Of a DNA stretch of 64,000 nucleotides, positions 52,579 to 60,903 are shown piece by piece (within the stretch, counting starts at the first letter, position 1; every line of letters begins with the position of its first letter). The translations under genes and the position numbers were made by a program. The notes beneath the pieces are model-generated. The model ran no database searches and was not told where the DNA came from. It saw only the letters and a program-made list of their open reading frames with translations. Source of the stretch: Actinoallomurus sp040655075. GTDB lineage: Bacteria > Actinomycetota > Actinomycetes > Streptosporangiales > Streptosporangiaceae. The stretch spans positions 124,001 through 188,000 of the forward strand of contig NZ_JBFAJC010000011.1 in NCBI RefSeq assembly GCF_040655075.1, in the 5' to 3' direction.

Positions 52579-52854
52579 CGGATCACCATATCGGCCGACC
52601 CGAGAAGAATCGCTTTCCCGAGGAGAAAGCGGTCTTCCGGTCAGGCCGCCGCCGCGAACTTCCCGTCCCGGATCCGTGGCTTGCGCGGAGCGGGCTGGGC
52701 GAGCGGAATTTCAGACGGCCGAGGGCAGCCAGGGACGCCGGTTGGCGAGGCGAGTGAGCGCGTCGAGCAGACCGATGTCGTGCTTGGCTGGACGTGACTG
52801 GACTGTCGTGCTAATCAGGGTCGAGTGGGTCGTCGGCTGCGCTTCGCCTCTCGG

Positions 52855-53172
52855 TCAGCTCGCAGGAAGTGGTTCGTTCGGGTACAAGTCCCGCCATAGG
52901 CGGCTAAGAAACTTACCGTCGCTTCCGTCGCTGTATTGAGCTGCTGTGAACAGAGAATCCTCTGGGAGCTTGGAAGTGTCCTGAAGTGCGGTGCGCAGCT
53001 GCTCTTTGAAGTCGTTGATACCAGCGTCTCCTTCCGGATGTCGCGCGCGCTGGATCAGGTCTTCGTAAGCCTCATCGTAGGCTTCGGGGTGGCAGTGCGT
53101 TTCTACTGTGCCGAGGAGTATCGCGAACGGTGCATTCCTGTCTTCACGCCAGTATTTTCCCTTGAGTGCCAT
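52855..53172 (-). CDS. Small acidic protein, candidate immunity protein
   Basis: 105 residues from the ATG at 53172 with AGGAGGA 4 bases upstream; a longer in-frame start would run into the upstream gene and is arginine-rich. Acidic and mostly helical (YDEAYEDLIQRARHP, FKEQLRTALQD, FLSRLWRDLYP). It starts 8 bp after the stop of the RNase-like toxin candidate on the same strand. Size, charge and position fit an immunity protein, though no family is recognised. Confidence 0.7.
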   Translation of the reverse strand: MALKGKYWREDRNAPFAILLGTVETHCHPEAYDEAYEDLIQRARHPEGDAGINDFKEQLRTALQDTSKLPEDSLFTAAQYSDGSDGKFLSRLWRDLYPNEPLPAS

Positions 53173-53180
53173 CGTTCCTC

Positions 53181-54245
53181 CTAGGGGCCCTTTGGCGGCT
53201 CGACGTACATCGTGTTCACTTCGTAGCTGCCTTGGGCGGAGTTGGGGCGGAAGAAGAACTCGACGGTCCCACCGGCGAACGACTCCATCTGTGTAGCCTG
53301 CGGTGGTGGAACATCGGGATCCCGGTCGTTTGCTCGCGCATATACAAATGCGTCTCGACACTCCATCGCCACCCGGCGATCTCCTGCTATTGGTGTAAGG
53401 GCGTAGCCGTCACAGTAGCGGTGTCCATCTGGGCCTAATAACTCGTCAATGGGTATCGAGACGGGCGGCGGATACACGTCTGAGGCGAATGGCATATCGA
53501 GAGTCTCGCGCACCTTCTGATGTTCCGTGCCACGCGCGAAGGCGGTTGCGAAAGCCCCCGGGTCCTGGATCGCGGTCGCAGAACTGGCGCACTTGTGGTC
53601 CTGGTTTCCAGGCTTACAGCCGTCGATGCCTGCCACGCGTTTGTCGGCATCGAGCTGTGCCGGGTCCTCCAGGGTGGTCACACGCTGAAACAGCTTGTCG
53701 TCGTCGGCAAAGCCTTCATGACGCTCCAGCGCATGGCCTCTGCCTTGATCCAGTGCGGCGATGACTCGCTGTACCGCCGGGTCGCTGTCTCTGGCCGACG
53801 AAAGCCAAGGCCGCTGCTCAGCATTCTGCTCGATGTACTCTTTCGCCTGTTCCGCCGAGAGTTCCCGCAGACCGGCCCGGGGAGGGGCAAAGCGTTCCAG
53901 CACTTCCCGCGGGGTCGGCTGGTCATCACCCAGCGGAGTATCGAGGCGCTCACCGAACGGGCGGATCGTTTCACCGCTGTGGGCCTCGGGCACGAGTGGT
54001 TCCTGCTGGCTGTCGCTTCCCTGCCGGCCGGCTGTCTTTTGATCGTCGGCAGCCTCGGTGCCTGACTGGGCGGAAGACTGCCGCCCGTCGTTGTCGACTT
54101 CAGCCGCACCGGCTCTGCTTTCTGCTCGCGACGGGAAGCCCTCGGCGCCTGGTCTGTCCGGCGGCAGGCGATGTGCGGCAGGAAGAGTCTCGTCGATCTT
54201 CTCTACATCGGTATCGGTGTCGTCGCTTAAGCGATCAGTGGCCAT
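53181..54245 (-). CDS. Polymorphic-toxin-like protein with C-terminal RNase-like domain
   Basis: 354 residues. The N-terminus (VEKIDETLPAAHRLPPDRP, GAEGFPSRAESR) is a close relative of that of the calpain-like gene at 47280, and the upstream DNA also matches. The C-terminal half contains GHALERHEGFADDDKL (near 166), then LFQRVTTLEDPA and a CASSATAIQDPGAFATAF block with cysteines, in the order of the RNase A-like (BECR/CdiA-CT) toxin domains, where the GH-x-x-x-RH histidines are catalytic. This domain call is tentative. An immunity candidate follows 8 bp downstream. No export signal is seen. Confidence 0.65.
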   Translation of the reverse strand: MATDRLSDDTDTDVEKIDETLPAAHRLPPDRPGAEGFPSRAESRAGAAEVDNDGRQSSAQSGTEAADDQKTAGRQGSDSQQEPLVPEAHSGETIRPFGERLDTPLGDDQPTPREVLERFAPPRAGLRELSAEQAKEYIEQNAEQRPWLSSARDSDPAVQRVIAALDQGRGHALERHEGFADDDKLFQRVTTLEDPAQLDADKRVAGIDGCKPGNQDHKCASSATAIQDPGAFATAFARGTEHQKVRETLDMPFASDVYPPPVSIPIDELLGPDGHRYCDGYALTPIAGDRRVAMECRDAFVYARANDRDPDVPPPQATQMESFAGGTVEFFFRPNSAQGSYEVNTMYVEPPKGP

Positions 54246-54269
54246 CTGCCACCTTGCGAGTCATTCGGT

Positions 54270-54281
54270 CGCCACCCCCGG
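54270..54281. repeat. Shared upstream 12-mer of the two toxin-like genes (copy 2)
   Basis: CGCCACCCCCGG, second copy, placed as in 48774-48785 relative to the toxin-like start codon. A TTTTGACAG word at 54298 and TTGACGG at 48797 lie at similar places just outside both copies, suggesting duplicated control DNA. Confidence 0.6.
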
Positions 54282-54502
54282 GAATGTCGGCATCCCCCGT
54301 TTTGACAGAAAGACTGACCCTGACACACACAAGGGAACCAGTGTGCGGCGGAGCTGTCTACTACCACAGAGTGTTCGGAGACGAAGACGTGACCATCAGG
54401 CGGACCTGGCCGTGCGGATGTGCTTCCGGTGATCGAAAGTCTCCGAAGCTCGTACAGGCGGCCTCTTCTCATCTGGACATCGCGCCGTCATAGGGTCACG
54501 TC

Positions 54503-55153
54503 ATGGATGAAGGGCGAGATGACGGCCGTATCGCCGGATTCCTTGACGAAGAACGACGGCTGACCGAGCGGCTCGATGGTCTGGCTCCTGCGGCTCGGGC
54601 TGCGCTGGCGGCGGCGGTCGCCGAGCGCCTGATGCCGCACTACTGGCGGTTTCACGAGCAGACCGGGCTGGGCGAGCCGCTGGTGCTCCAAAGCGCTCTG
54701 GACGGCGTGTGGGATCTGCTGGAGTGCGGGTCCGCCTTCGACATCGTCACCGTGGGCGTGGCCTGCATGGACCAGGCGTTCGTCGCCGCCGAGTTCGGTT
54801 TCGACCTCGCCGGCACGAGGACATGGGAGGCATGGCGGGTCGCGAACGGCGCCGCGACGCCCTTGGCGGAGAACGCCGTACACGCCGCTTGGGGTGTGAC
54901 GGGCGCCTGTCACGTCGCTGTCCACGGTGGGATCAGAGAAACACTGCACTGCCTGCGCTACGGCCGGGGCGCTGCTCTGGCAGTGGCCCGCCAGGGGGAG
55001 CTCGATGCACAGCCGGTACAGGCCGCAGAGCGCGATCCGCTGGTCGAACAGGAAAAACACCGTCAACTGCTCGATCTGGAGCTGTTGGAACGCTCGACCC
55101 TTACCACCCAGGTCCTCGCCGACCTGCGAACACCTGCGTCACACCGCCCGTGA
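54503..55153 (+). CDS. DUF416/YjaG-like protein
   Basis: 216 residues. The pattern LERLMPHYWRFHEQTGLGEP, VLQSALDGVWDLLECGS, with AERLMPHYWRF and AWGVTGACHV, follows the DUF416 (E. coli YjaG) family of small helical proteins with no known activity. Cytoplasmic, acidic. It sits 257 bp after the divergent toxin-like gene and 66 bp before the convergent XRE regulator. Confidence 0.82.
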   Translation: MDEGRDDGRIAGFLDEERRLTERLDGLAPAARAALAAAVAERLMPHYWRFHEQTGLGEPLVLQSALDGVWDLLECGSAFDIVTVGVACMDQAFVAAEFGFDLAGTRTWEAWRVANGAATPLAENAVHAAWGVTGACHVAVHGGIRETLHCLRYGRGAALAVARQGELDAQPVQAAERDPLVEQEKHRQLLDLELLERSTLTTQVLADLRTPASHRP

Positions 55154-55218
55154 CGGCCGGCATAGCGGGAGCCCCACCAGACCCCAACTGCCCCGCGGCA
55201 TCGTCTGCGGCTCGATCA

Positions 55219-56121
55219 CTACTCGCTGGACGTGTGGAGGGCGGAGGAGCGCGGGACTCTGGCCTGATCGGCCGTTTCCTCGGCGTCCTGCGTCGCGGCC
55301 CACGTGCCGAGCAAGCGGATCGCCTCTGCGGAGTGCGATCCGGGTTCCGCTGAATAGGCGTAGAGCCAGCGCTCCCCGTCCGGGAATTGCAGCGCCTCGA
55401 CGTGCATGATGAGCTCGCCGACGACGGGGTGTTGGAATCGTTTAGGACCACGGCATCGGGCATCGACATCGTGCTCGGCCCACCAGCTGCGGAACTCGGG
55501 ACTGGCGACGGACAGTTCGCCGATCAGTGTGTGCAGCTTCTTGTCGCGTGGGTAGCGGCCCGCAGCCTCCCGTAGGACCCCGACGCTCACGCGCGCGTTC
55601 ATCTCCCAGTCAGTGAAGAGGTCGCGCGTCGACGGATCCAGGAACAGCCAGCGCGGGTGGCTGGCCGCCGCGGACGGCATCGGTTCGAGTCCCACCAGCA
55701 GCGCCCGTCCCATGCGGTTCATCGCGTGAACGTCTCCGCGCGAGTCGATGATGATCGCAGGGGTCTTGAGGCTGTCGAGCATCAGCTTCATGCCCGTGTC
55801 GAGGGGCGCGAGCTGCAGATCGTCGGGCTTGGGCGCGGCGACGGTCGACCGGACGAGGTTGTGGAGGTACTGCCTCTCGATCTCGACCAGCCGCAGCGCG
55901 CGGGCGATCGCGTCGAGCACCTGATCGGACGGCTGTAGGTGGCGGCGGCCCTGCTCAAGGCGGGCGTAATAGTCGAGACTCACGCCGGCCAGCATCGCGA
56001 CTTCCTCGCGTCGCAGGCCCGGGACGCGGCGTTGGCCGTCGGTCTGGATACCCACGTCCTCAGGCTGCACGCGCGCCCGCCGGGTGCGCAGGAACTCTCG
56101 CAGCTCACCGTTCTTGGCCAC
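55219..56121 (-). CDS. XRE-family regulator with MmyB-like ligand-binding domain
   Basis: 300 residues from the GTG at 56121, which sits at the conserved start of the HTH region; no longer start has a ribosome site. The HTH begins LREFLRTRRARVQPEDVGI and includes RREEVAMLAGVSLDYYARLEQGR. The C-terminal MmyB domain contains NRMGRALL, PRWLFLDPSTRDLF and YAYSAEPGSHSAEAIRLL. Such regulators usually control a neighbouring oxidoreductase; here an aldo/keto reductase starts 104 bp away on the other strand. Confidence 0.92.
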   Translation of the reverse strand: MAKNGELREFLRTRRARVQPEDVGIQTDGQRRVPGLRREEVAMLAGVSLDYYARLEQGRRHLQPSDQVLDAIARALRLVEIERQYLHNLVRSTVAAPKPDDLQLAPLDTGMKLMLDSLKTPAIIIDSRGDVHAMNRMGRALLVGLEPMPSAAASHPRWLFLDPSTRDLFTDWEMNARVSVGVLREAAGRYPRDKKLHTLIGELSVASPEFRSWWAEHDVDARCRGPKRFQHPVVGELIMHVEALQFPDGERWLYAYSAEPGSHSAEAIRLLGTWAATQDAEETADQARVPRSSALHTSSE

Positions 56122-56224
56122 GCTCCAACGGTAGTGGCCGGGTGCGCTGGCGTGGGTGGGTCTGCGCGTCCGAGGATGCTGCCACCACTGGTCGGTGCGG
56201 CGCACGGGGTCCCATAGTCGACGC

Positions 56225-57121
56225 ATGACCACGATCACTCAGACCTCCCTGCTCGGCGGCAAGGTTGTGCGGCGCATCGGCTTCGGTGCGATGCAGCTCG
56301 CCGGCCCATGGGTGTTCGGCCCGCCGAAGGACCCGGACGCGGCTCGTGCCGTGCTGCGCCGCGCCGTCGAGCTCGGCGTCAATCACATCGACACCTCGCA
56401 GGCTTACGGTCCCGATGTCGTCAACGAACTCATCGCCGAGGTGCTGTACCCCTACCCGGACGGCCTCGTCATCGCCACGAAGGTCGGCGGCTCCCGCGAT
56501 GAGGAAGGCGGATGGATCCGGGCCTCACGTCCGGAACAGTTGCGGGCGACCGTCGAGCAGGACCTTCGCTCCCTGCGGCTCGAGCGGATCGACCTCGTGA
56601 ACATGCGCTTCGGGGTCGGGGGCGCTGAACCGGACACGGTTCCGCTCGCCGAGCAGCTCGGTGTCCTGACCGATCTGCGCGACGAGGGCAAGCTCGATCT
56701 CATCGGCATCTCGACCGTGTCCGCCGACGTCGTCAAGAGCGCCCTTGAGATCACCCCGATCGCCGAGGTGCAGAACGCGTACAGCATCGCGAATCGTACG
56801 GATGAGCCGGTCGTCGATCTCTGCCGCGAGAACGACATCGCCTACGTTCCCTACTATCCCCTCGGCTCCGCGTTCACTGGTGGCCCGCAGGCGCTCGCCG
56901 CCGATCCAGCGATCGCATCAGTGGCCGCCAAGCACGACGTCTCGGCGTCGCAGGTCGCGCTCGCCTGGCTGCTTGCCCACTACGACCGCATGCTGCTGAT
57001 CCCCGGCACGAGCTCGGTCGCCCACCTCGAAGAGAACCTGGCCGTCGACGGCATCCAGTTGGACGACGACGACCTCGCCGCGCTCGACCGCGTCACCCAC
57101 CTTGGTGCCCCGAGTTTTTGA
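56225..57121 (+). CDS. Aldo/keto reductase
   Basis: 298 residues from the ATG at 56225. NADPH-dependent reductase of carbonyl compounds in a TIM barrel. Signature: GFGAMQLAGPWVFG, then the catalytic Asp and Tyr in HIDTSQAYGP, Lys in VIATKVGG, IPGTSSVAHLEEN for the cofactor phosphate and NLAVDGIQLDDDDL near the end. The usual HxD strand reads LVNMRFG (His replaced by Asn), as in the YajO/Tas-like subgroup. Likely under control of the divergent XRE/MmyB regulator. Confidence 0.9.
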   Translation: MTTITQTSLLGGKVVRRIGFGAMQLAGPWVFGPPKDPDAARAVLRRAVELGVNHIDTSQAYGPDVVNELIAEVLYPYPDGLVIATKVGGSRDEEGGWIRASRPEQLRATVEQDLRSLRLERIDLVNMRFGVGGAEPDTVPLAEQLGVLTDLRDEGKLDLIGISTVSADVVKSALEITPIAEVQNAYSIANRTDEPVVDLCRENDIAYVPYYPLGSAFTGGPQALAADPAIASVAAKHDVSASQVALAWLLAHYDRMLLIPGTSSVAHLEENLAVDGIQLDDDDLAALDRVTHLGAPSF

Positions 57122-57234
57122 GACGGAGCGGGTCGGAACGGACCGGATCGGATCGGCAGGTGCCAGGTGACGGACCCGGTGCCGCGAGATGACCCACTCC
57201 AGCCGACCGCCATGGGAATCCGCGGTAGTAGGCC

Positions 57235-57256
57235 GACTTCAAGTCGGCTTGAAGTC
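57235..57256. promoter_or_regulatory. MerR-type operator
   Basis: Perfect inverted repeat GACTTCAAG (57235-57243) and CTTGAAGTC (57248-57256) with a 4-base spacer, ending 2 bp before the start codon of the MerR gene. ACTTGAAGT-type dyads are classical MerR-family operators and suggest autoregulation. Confidence 0.75.
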
Positions 57257-57258
57257 AA

Positions 57259-57708
57259 ATGGGACGCATGGACCTGATCCCTATCGGTGAGGCCGCCGAC
57301 CGGCTCGGCATGCGGACCTCGGCACTCCTTCACTACGAAGAACGCGACCTCGTACGGCCGGCCGCGCGGGTGCACGGAAAGCGGATGTACGGTCGGCGGG
57401 AGCTACGGCGCCTGGCGTTCATCCAGATCGCGCAGCGGCTCGGTATCGGCCTCGACGCGGCGGCCGCCCTGCTGGACGAGGGGAGTGAGCAGTGGCGGGA
57501 GACCGTCGGCGGGCAGATCGAGAAGCTGGAGGAGCTGATCGCCAGGGCTCAGGGCGCCAAAGACTTCCTCAGCCATGTGCTCATGTGCCCCGCTGAGCAC
57601 CCCGCGCGCGAATGCCCGCATTTCGTCGAGGCGCTGGACCGGCTGCTCGACGGCGTCTCCTTCGAGGAGCTCGCGAGCGAGCACGTCGAGATGGGTCCCT
57701 CACGGTGA
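57259..57708 (+). CDS. MerR-family transcriptional regulator
   Basis: 149 residues. N-terminal winged HTH: IGEAADRLGMRTSALLHYEERDLVRPAARVHGKRMYGRREL. The linker helix GLDAAAALLDEG and a dimerisation coiled coil follow. The C-terminal part has CPAEHPARECPH, a Cys/His set reminiscent of metal- or redox-sensing members such as SoxR. There is no ribosome site before the ATG at 57259; with the operator immediately upstream a leaderless mRNA is possible, and ATG at 57268 is an alternative. Confidence 0.92.
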   Translation: MGRMDLIPIGEAADRLGMRTSALLHYEERDLVRPAARVHGKRMYGRRELRRLAFIQIAQRLGIGLDAAAALLDEGSEQWRETVGGQIEKLEELIARAQGAKDFLSHVLMCPAEHPARECPHFVEALDRLLDGVSFEELASEHVEMGPSR

Positions 57709-57710
57709 TG

Positions 57711-57845
57711 GGCGGTTTCGGTCCGTGGCGGTCACGTCCGCGACGATGCAGGTCGCGTCGTCTCGGTGCCGGTTCAGGGGCGTCAAGGCCAGTAGGGAGG
57801 TCACGGGTCGCCTCTGGCGTTCGCTCCTGACTCAGCACGTTAGGT
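57711..57845 (-). pseudogene. Decayed copy of the phosphatase 3' end (parent at 48860-49582)
   Basis: The minus strand matches about 48893-49030, including VLSQER and the codons of RHRDDATCIVADV, as DNA. A one-base insertion shortly after CGCCAGAG puts the two halves in different frames, so it codes for no functional tail. Only this end of the gene is present and nothing upstream on the minus strand resembles it. It indicates an old duplication or recombination between the two loci, 8.8 kb apart. Confidence 0.75.
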
Positions 57846-57919
57846 CGTGTCCAGTCATGACCGTGCCGGTGCCTCCGCCACGAGAGGGCGCGGAGGCACC
57901 GGCGAGAGAGGGGATCGGG

Positions 57920-58411
57920 TCAGGAGCTGGGCGTGAGGTTGGTGACCGTGGTCGGCGGGTTCGGGAAGTTGAAGTCCGCGCTGCAGCCCTGAGCCGGACC
58001 GGAGAAGTTGATGGTCGTGAGGGGGACTGTTGCCTGGATGAGCACGTCACTGTGGAAGCTCAGGGAGCGCCCACCGTTGGTGATGTTGATCGTCGCCTGA
58101 CCGGTGCGCTCGACCGAGACCGCCTGCAGGCCGGTGAGGTACGCGTCGCCCAGCTGTGAGGCGGACTTGGCGGTCCCGTCGGGGTTGAGCTGGACGAGGA
58201 TGTCCCAGTTGATGAAACCGGCTCCGTTGAAGTCCTGGCAGGTCAGTTTGGTCGTGGTGGGCGTCTGAGCGGTGTCGGCGTGGGCCGGCGTCATGCAGGC
58301 CGCGCCGACGGCCACGCCGAGGGTGGCGGCGATCAGTGCGGTGAGCACGGCGATGAGACGTCGCGTCCGTGCGGTGACGGTCGTCGTGCGGCTGAGGGAT
58401 GCAGTGCGCAT
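57920..58411 (-). CDS. Secreted uncharacterised protein
   Basis: 163 residues from the ATG at 58411. Basic start, 20-residue hydrophobic core and a likely signal peptidase I site after AHA. The mature part is a small beta-rich, low-charge domain with two cysteines (LTCQDFNGAGF and GPAQGCSADF) that could pair. No catalytic motif is seen. It sits alone between the MerR gene and the Nudix gene. Confidence 0.75.
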   Translation of the reverse strand: MRTASLSRTTTVTARTRRLIAVLTALIAATLGVAVGAACMTPAHADTAQTPTTTKLTCQDFNGAGFINWDILVQLNPDGTAKSASQLGDAYLTGLQAVSVERTGQATINITNGGRSLSFHSDVLIQATVPLTTINFSGPAQGCSADFNFPNPPTTVTNLTPSS

Positions 58412-58737
58412 TGTGGCACCCGTCCGTTCTGTTTCGGAGCTGGAGACCTTTCCTGTCGCCCCGCCGCGGTCGGAGCCGACACCCCAGTCGTACGGCCGCC
58501 GATGTTGATCGGGTAGTCGGTTTTGTTTGTTCTGCTGATCTTTAGGTTGATTGATTCAGCGGCCGGACCATAGGAACGGTGCGTCGGCGCTTCCTGCCAT
58601 CGGTGTTGCTCGCGCATCGCGGCGAACTTGCGGGCCGGCATGATGTCGCGGAACGTCGGGAGGCCCGCATGCCCATCGGCCGGATACGGCTCGTCAGCGC
58701 TCGATCAAGTCATCGGCCGCTTTCCCTGGGTGGGTGC
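58412..58737. other. Intergenic region, no gene seen
   Basis: 326 bp upstream of the secreted protein. It has an AT-rich patch (58500-58555) that may hold its promoter; no frame can be supported. Confidence 0.4.
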
Positions 58738-59193
58738 TCATGCGCCGACAGCGTCCAGCAGGGCGTCCCGATTGGCCAGAATGAAGTCTCTCAACGCTCG
58801 GGGTCTCAGGTCGATGGCGGCCAACGATTCGTCGGGGAGCTCGATGAAGTCCGGGTCGTATCGTCCGCGCGAAGGGTCTTCGAATTCGGGGCCGTTACGC
58901 CGCGTAAGGTCCAGCTCGGTAAGCCGCGCGACGAAGATGTGCTGCACTCGCACGCCGCCATCTTTCGGTCGGCTGAGCAGGAACACCTGCTGACAAAGGC
59001 CGACGGTCGCTCCCAGCTCCTCGTGAAGTTCCCGTCGCAACGCCTCCTCCAGTGATCGATCACCCGGTTCGACTCGGCCGCCGGGGGTCGTCCAGTAGAC
59101 CGGCCGGCCTGGGCGGGTGCGTTTGATCAGTACGAGGCGGTCGTTATCGTCGATCAGGATCGCGCGAGCGGAGTGCTTGACCTCGATTGCCGG
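58738..59193 (-). CDS. Nudix hydrolase domain without a recognisable start codon
   Basis: The protein runs from SARAILIDDNDRLVLIKRTRPG through the Nudix box (PGGRVEPGDRSL, EEALRRELHEELG) to ANRDALLDAVGA and a stop at 58738. Nudix enzymes cleave nucleoside diphosphates linked to another moiety. In this frame there is no ATG, GTG or TTG upstream of the box: the sequence continues directly back to the TGA stop of the kinase gene, in the same frame. A GTG overlapping that TGA lies in a different frame. Either one base has been lost or gained near 59180, or the domain is made by readthrough, or the start is unusual. The first ordinary start (TTG at 59040) would cut off half the box. Confidence 0.6.
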   Translation of the reverse strand, partial: PAIEVKHSARAILIDDNDRLVLIKRTRPGRPVYWTTPGGRVEPGDRSLEEALRRELHEELGATVGLCQQVFLLSRPKDGGVRVQHIFVARLTELDLTRRNGPEFEDPSRGRYDPDFIELPDESLAAIDLRPRALRDFILANRDALLDAVGA

Positions 59194-60738
59194 TCACTTC
59201 CAGGAGACTGTGTAGTTGTTCGGTAGGGTCCCCATGGCTTCGTACCTTCGCCAACGAGCCGCGACCACCGTCGAGTCGGAGAAGATCAGTTCAGTTTCGG
59301 GCAAGGTACCGTTCGGCGCCAGTGATTTGTTGTTGGGCGGCGGGCATTTCTGGGGAATTTTGAAATCGGGTATGCTCTTCCAGGTCGTGGCTTCGGTGCC
59401 GCCAGGGAGTATGCCTCCCATTTCGTCGGTGACCAGGTTGACGCCGTCCGCCGACATTGTGCGCTTGCTCGTGTTCGTCAGCGAGAAATGAATGCAGTAC
59501 GGCACCTTGGCTTGGAGCGGCCGGCTGACCTTTGGGGTGAAGCCTGTGCTGGGAAGCTTCTCGATGGCGCTGACCGTCAGTCCTATATGGTAAACGGGCC
59601 CGGTGGGATCGGTCTGCGCAAGGACGGAGGCCTGCGCTCCGATTTTGAGGGTCTTGCCGGAAGGGGTCTCATCGCTGCCGGACCGGGAATATGCGGTGAC
59701 GGCGTAGACGGCCAAGCCGCATACCGTAAGGGCCGCCAGAATGACAATGGCGCGTCCCCAGGTCAACGGTGGATTGGCGAGCTGCGTTTCGGGGCCTGGC
59801 GACGGGGTGGCCGGCGTCGTTTTCGGGTTCGGCGGTGGTGGGGTCTGAGCCGTTTCCGGGCTTGGTGCCTGCGGAGTGTCCGGGCTTGGTGCCTGCGGAG
59901 TGTCCGCGGTGGCCCCGCGCAGCCGCGCGATGATCGCGGTCGCGTCGTGCGGCCGGTCGTCGGGCCGTTTGGCGAGCAGTTCGAGCACGAGCGCGTTGAG
60001 GTGGTCCGGGATGTCAGGACGCAGGGATTTGGGTGGAGCAGGGATCTGCTCTAGATGCTGGTAGAGGATCGCGGCCAGGCCGGGGCCGGTGTCCACCCAC
60101 GGAGTACCGGTGAGCATTTCGTACAGGACACAGCCGAAGGCGTACAGGTCCGTCCGCTGGTCGACGGTACGGCCCTGGATCTGCTCGGGTGCCATGTACA
60201 GAGGCGTGCCAGAGGACCCGCCGGTGACGGTGATCTTTGTGGCGTCGGCGAGGCGGGCGATCCCGAAGTCGCAGACCTTCACCCGCCTGCTCTCCAGAAG
60301 AAACAGATTGGCGGGCTTGAGGTCTCGATGCACGATGCCTTGTTCGTGCGCGGCCGACATCGCGTCGAGGACCTGAACGGCCAGGTCCGTCACCTGTTCG
60401 ATGGGCATCCCGCCAGAGTGTTCGCCCAGCGTTCGTTGCAGGTCCCGGCCCCGCATCAGCTCCATCACCAGGAAAAGCAGACGCTCGTCACCGAATTGAT
60501 GCTCGTCGATGTCGAACACCGTGGTGATACCCGGATGATTCAACGTCGCGGCGATCTCGGCTTCCCGGCGAAACCTCGCCACGGCCGTCGGGTCCGCCGC
60601 CATCGCCAACGGCAAGATCTTGACCGCCACCGGGCGCCGCAGCCGTAGATCGACACCCCGCCATACTTCGCCCATACCGCCCCGGCCGAGCGGCTCCTCC
60701 AGCTGGTACCGGCCGGCCAGCTCCAAACCACCCCGCAC
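59194..60738 (-). CDS. Membrane Ser/Thr protein kinase with extracellular domain
   Basis: 514 residues from a GTG at 60738. Kinase domain: GRGGMGEVW (19-27), VAVK, HRDLKPANL, DFG, and MAPEQIQG. A Pro/Thr-rich linker follows with a perfect 24-bp DNA repeat near 59861-59908, coding DTPQAPSP twice. One transmembrane helix (AIVILAALTVCGLAVYAV) precedes an extracellular beta-rich domain (VYHIGLTVSAIEKLP, IHFSLTNTSKRTMS) of DUF4352-like pattern. It should be an active receptor-like kinase. Its TGA is directly followed, in frame, by the Nudix sequence. Confidence 0.92.
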   Translation of the reverse strand: MRGGLELAGRYQLEEPLGRGGMGEVWRGVDLRLRRPVAVKILPLAMAADPTAVARFRREAEIAATLNHPGITTVFDIDEHQFGDERLLFLVMELMRGRDLQRTLGEHSGGMPIEQVTDLAVQVLDAMSAAHEQGIVHRDLKPANLFLLESRRVKVCDFGIARLADATKITVTGGSSGTPLYMAPEQIQGRTVDQRTDLYAFGCVLYEMLTGTPWVDTGPGLAAILYQHLEQIPAPPKSLRPDIPDHLNALVLELLAKRPDDRPHDATAIIARLRGATADTPQAPSPDTPQAPSPETAQTPPPPNPKTTPATPSPGPETQLANPPLTWGRAIVILAALTVCGLAVYAVTAYSRSGSDETPSGKTLKIGAQASVLAQTDPTGPVYHIGLTVSAIEKLPSTGFTPKVSRPLQAKVPYCIHFSLTNTSKRTMSADGVNLVTDEMGGILPGGTEATTWKSIPDFKIPQKCPPPNNKSLAPNGTLPETELIFSDSTVVAARWRRYEAMGTLPNNYTVSWK

Positions 60739-60903
60739 CCATGCCTCCGCCCGGCCGTCAGGGATAGATCACGTAATCGACACATTCCACCAGACCCCGG
60801 TGACGGGGGTCCAGTTCGCTCCAGCGCCGACGCGGAGGCCATGGGCAGGTCGGGTGCGCCGACGATGAGGTGGACGTCCTCGGCGCTGATCCGCCGGTCG
60901 CGG

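Noticed and set aside
52579..52854. Possible transposase remnant upstream of the MBL-fold hydrolase gene
   Set aside because: Short suggestive words only (for example an RIRDGKFAAAA end on the minus strand), no terminal repeats and no continuous frame.
59861..59908. 24-bp perfect tandem repeat as a mobile or CRISPR-like element
   Set aside because: It is only two units and lies inside the Pro/Thr-rich linker of the kinase gene, keeping the frame; a simple coding repeat.
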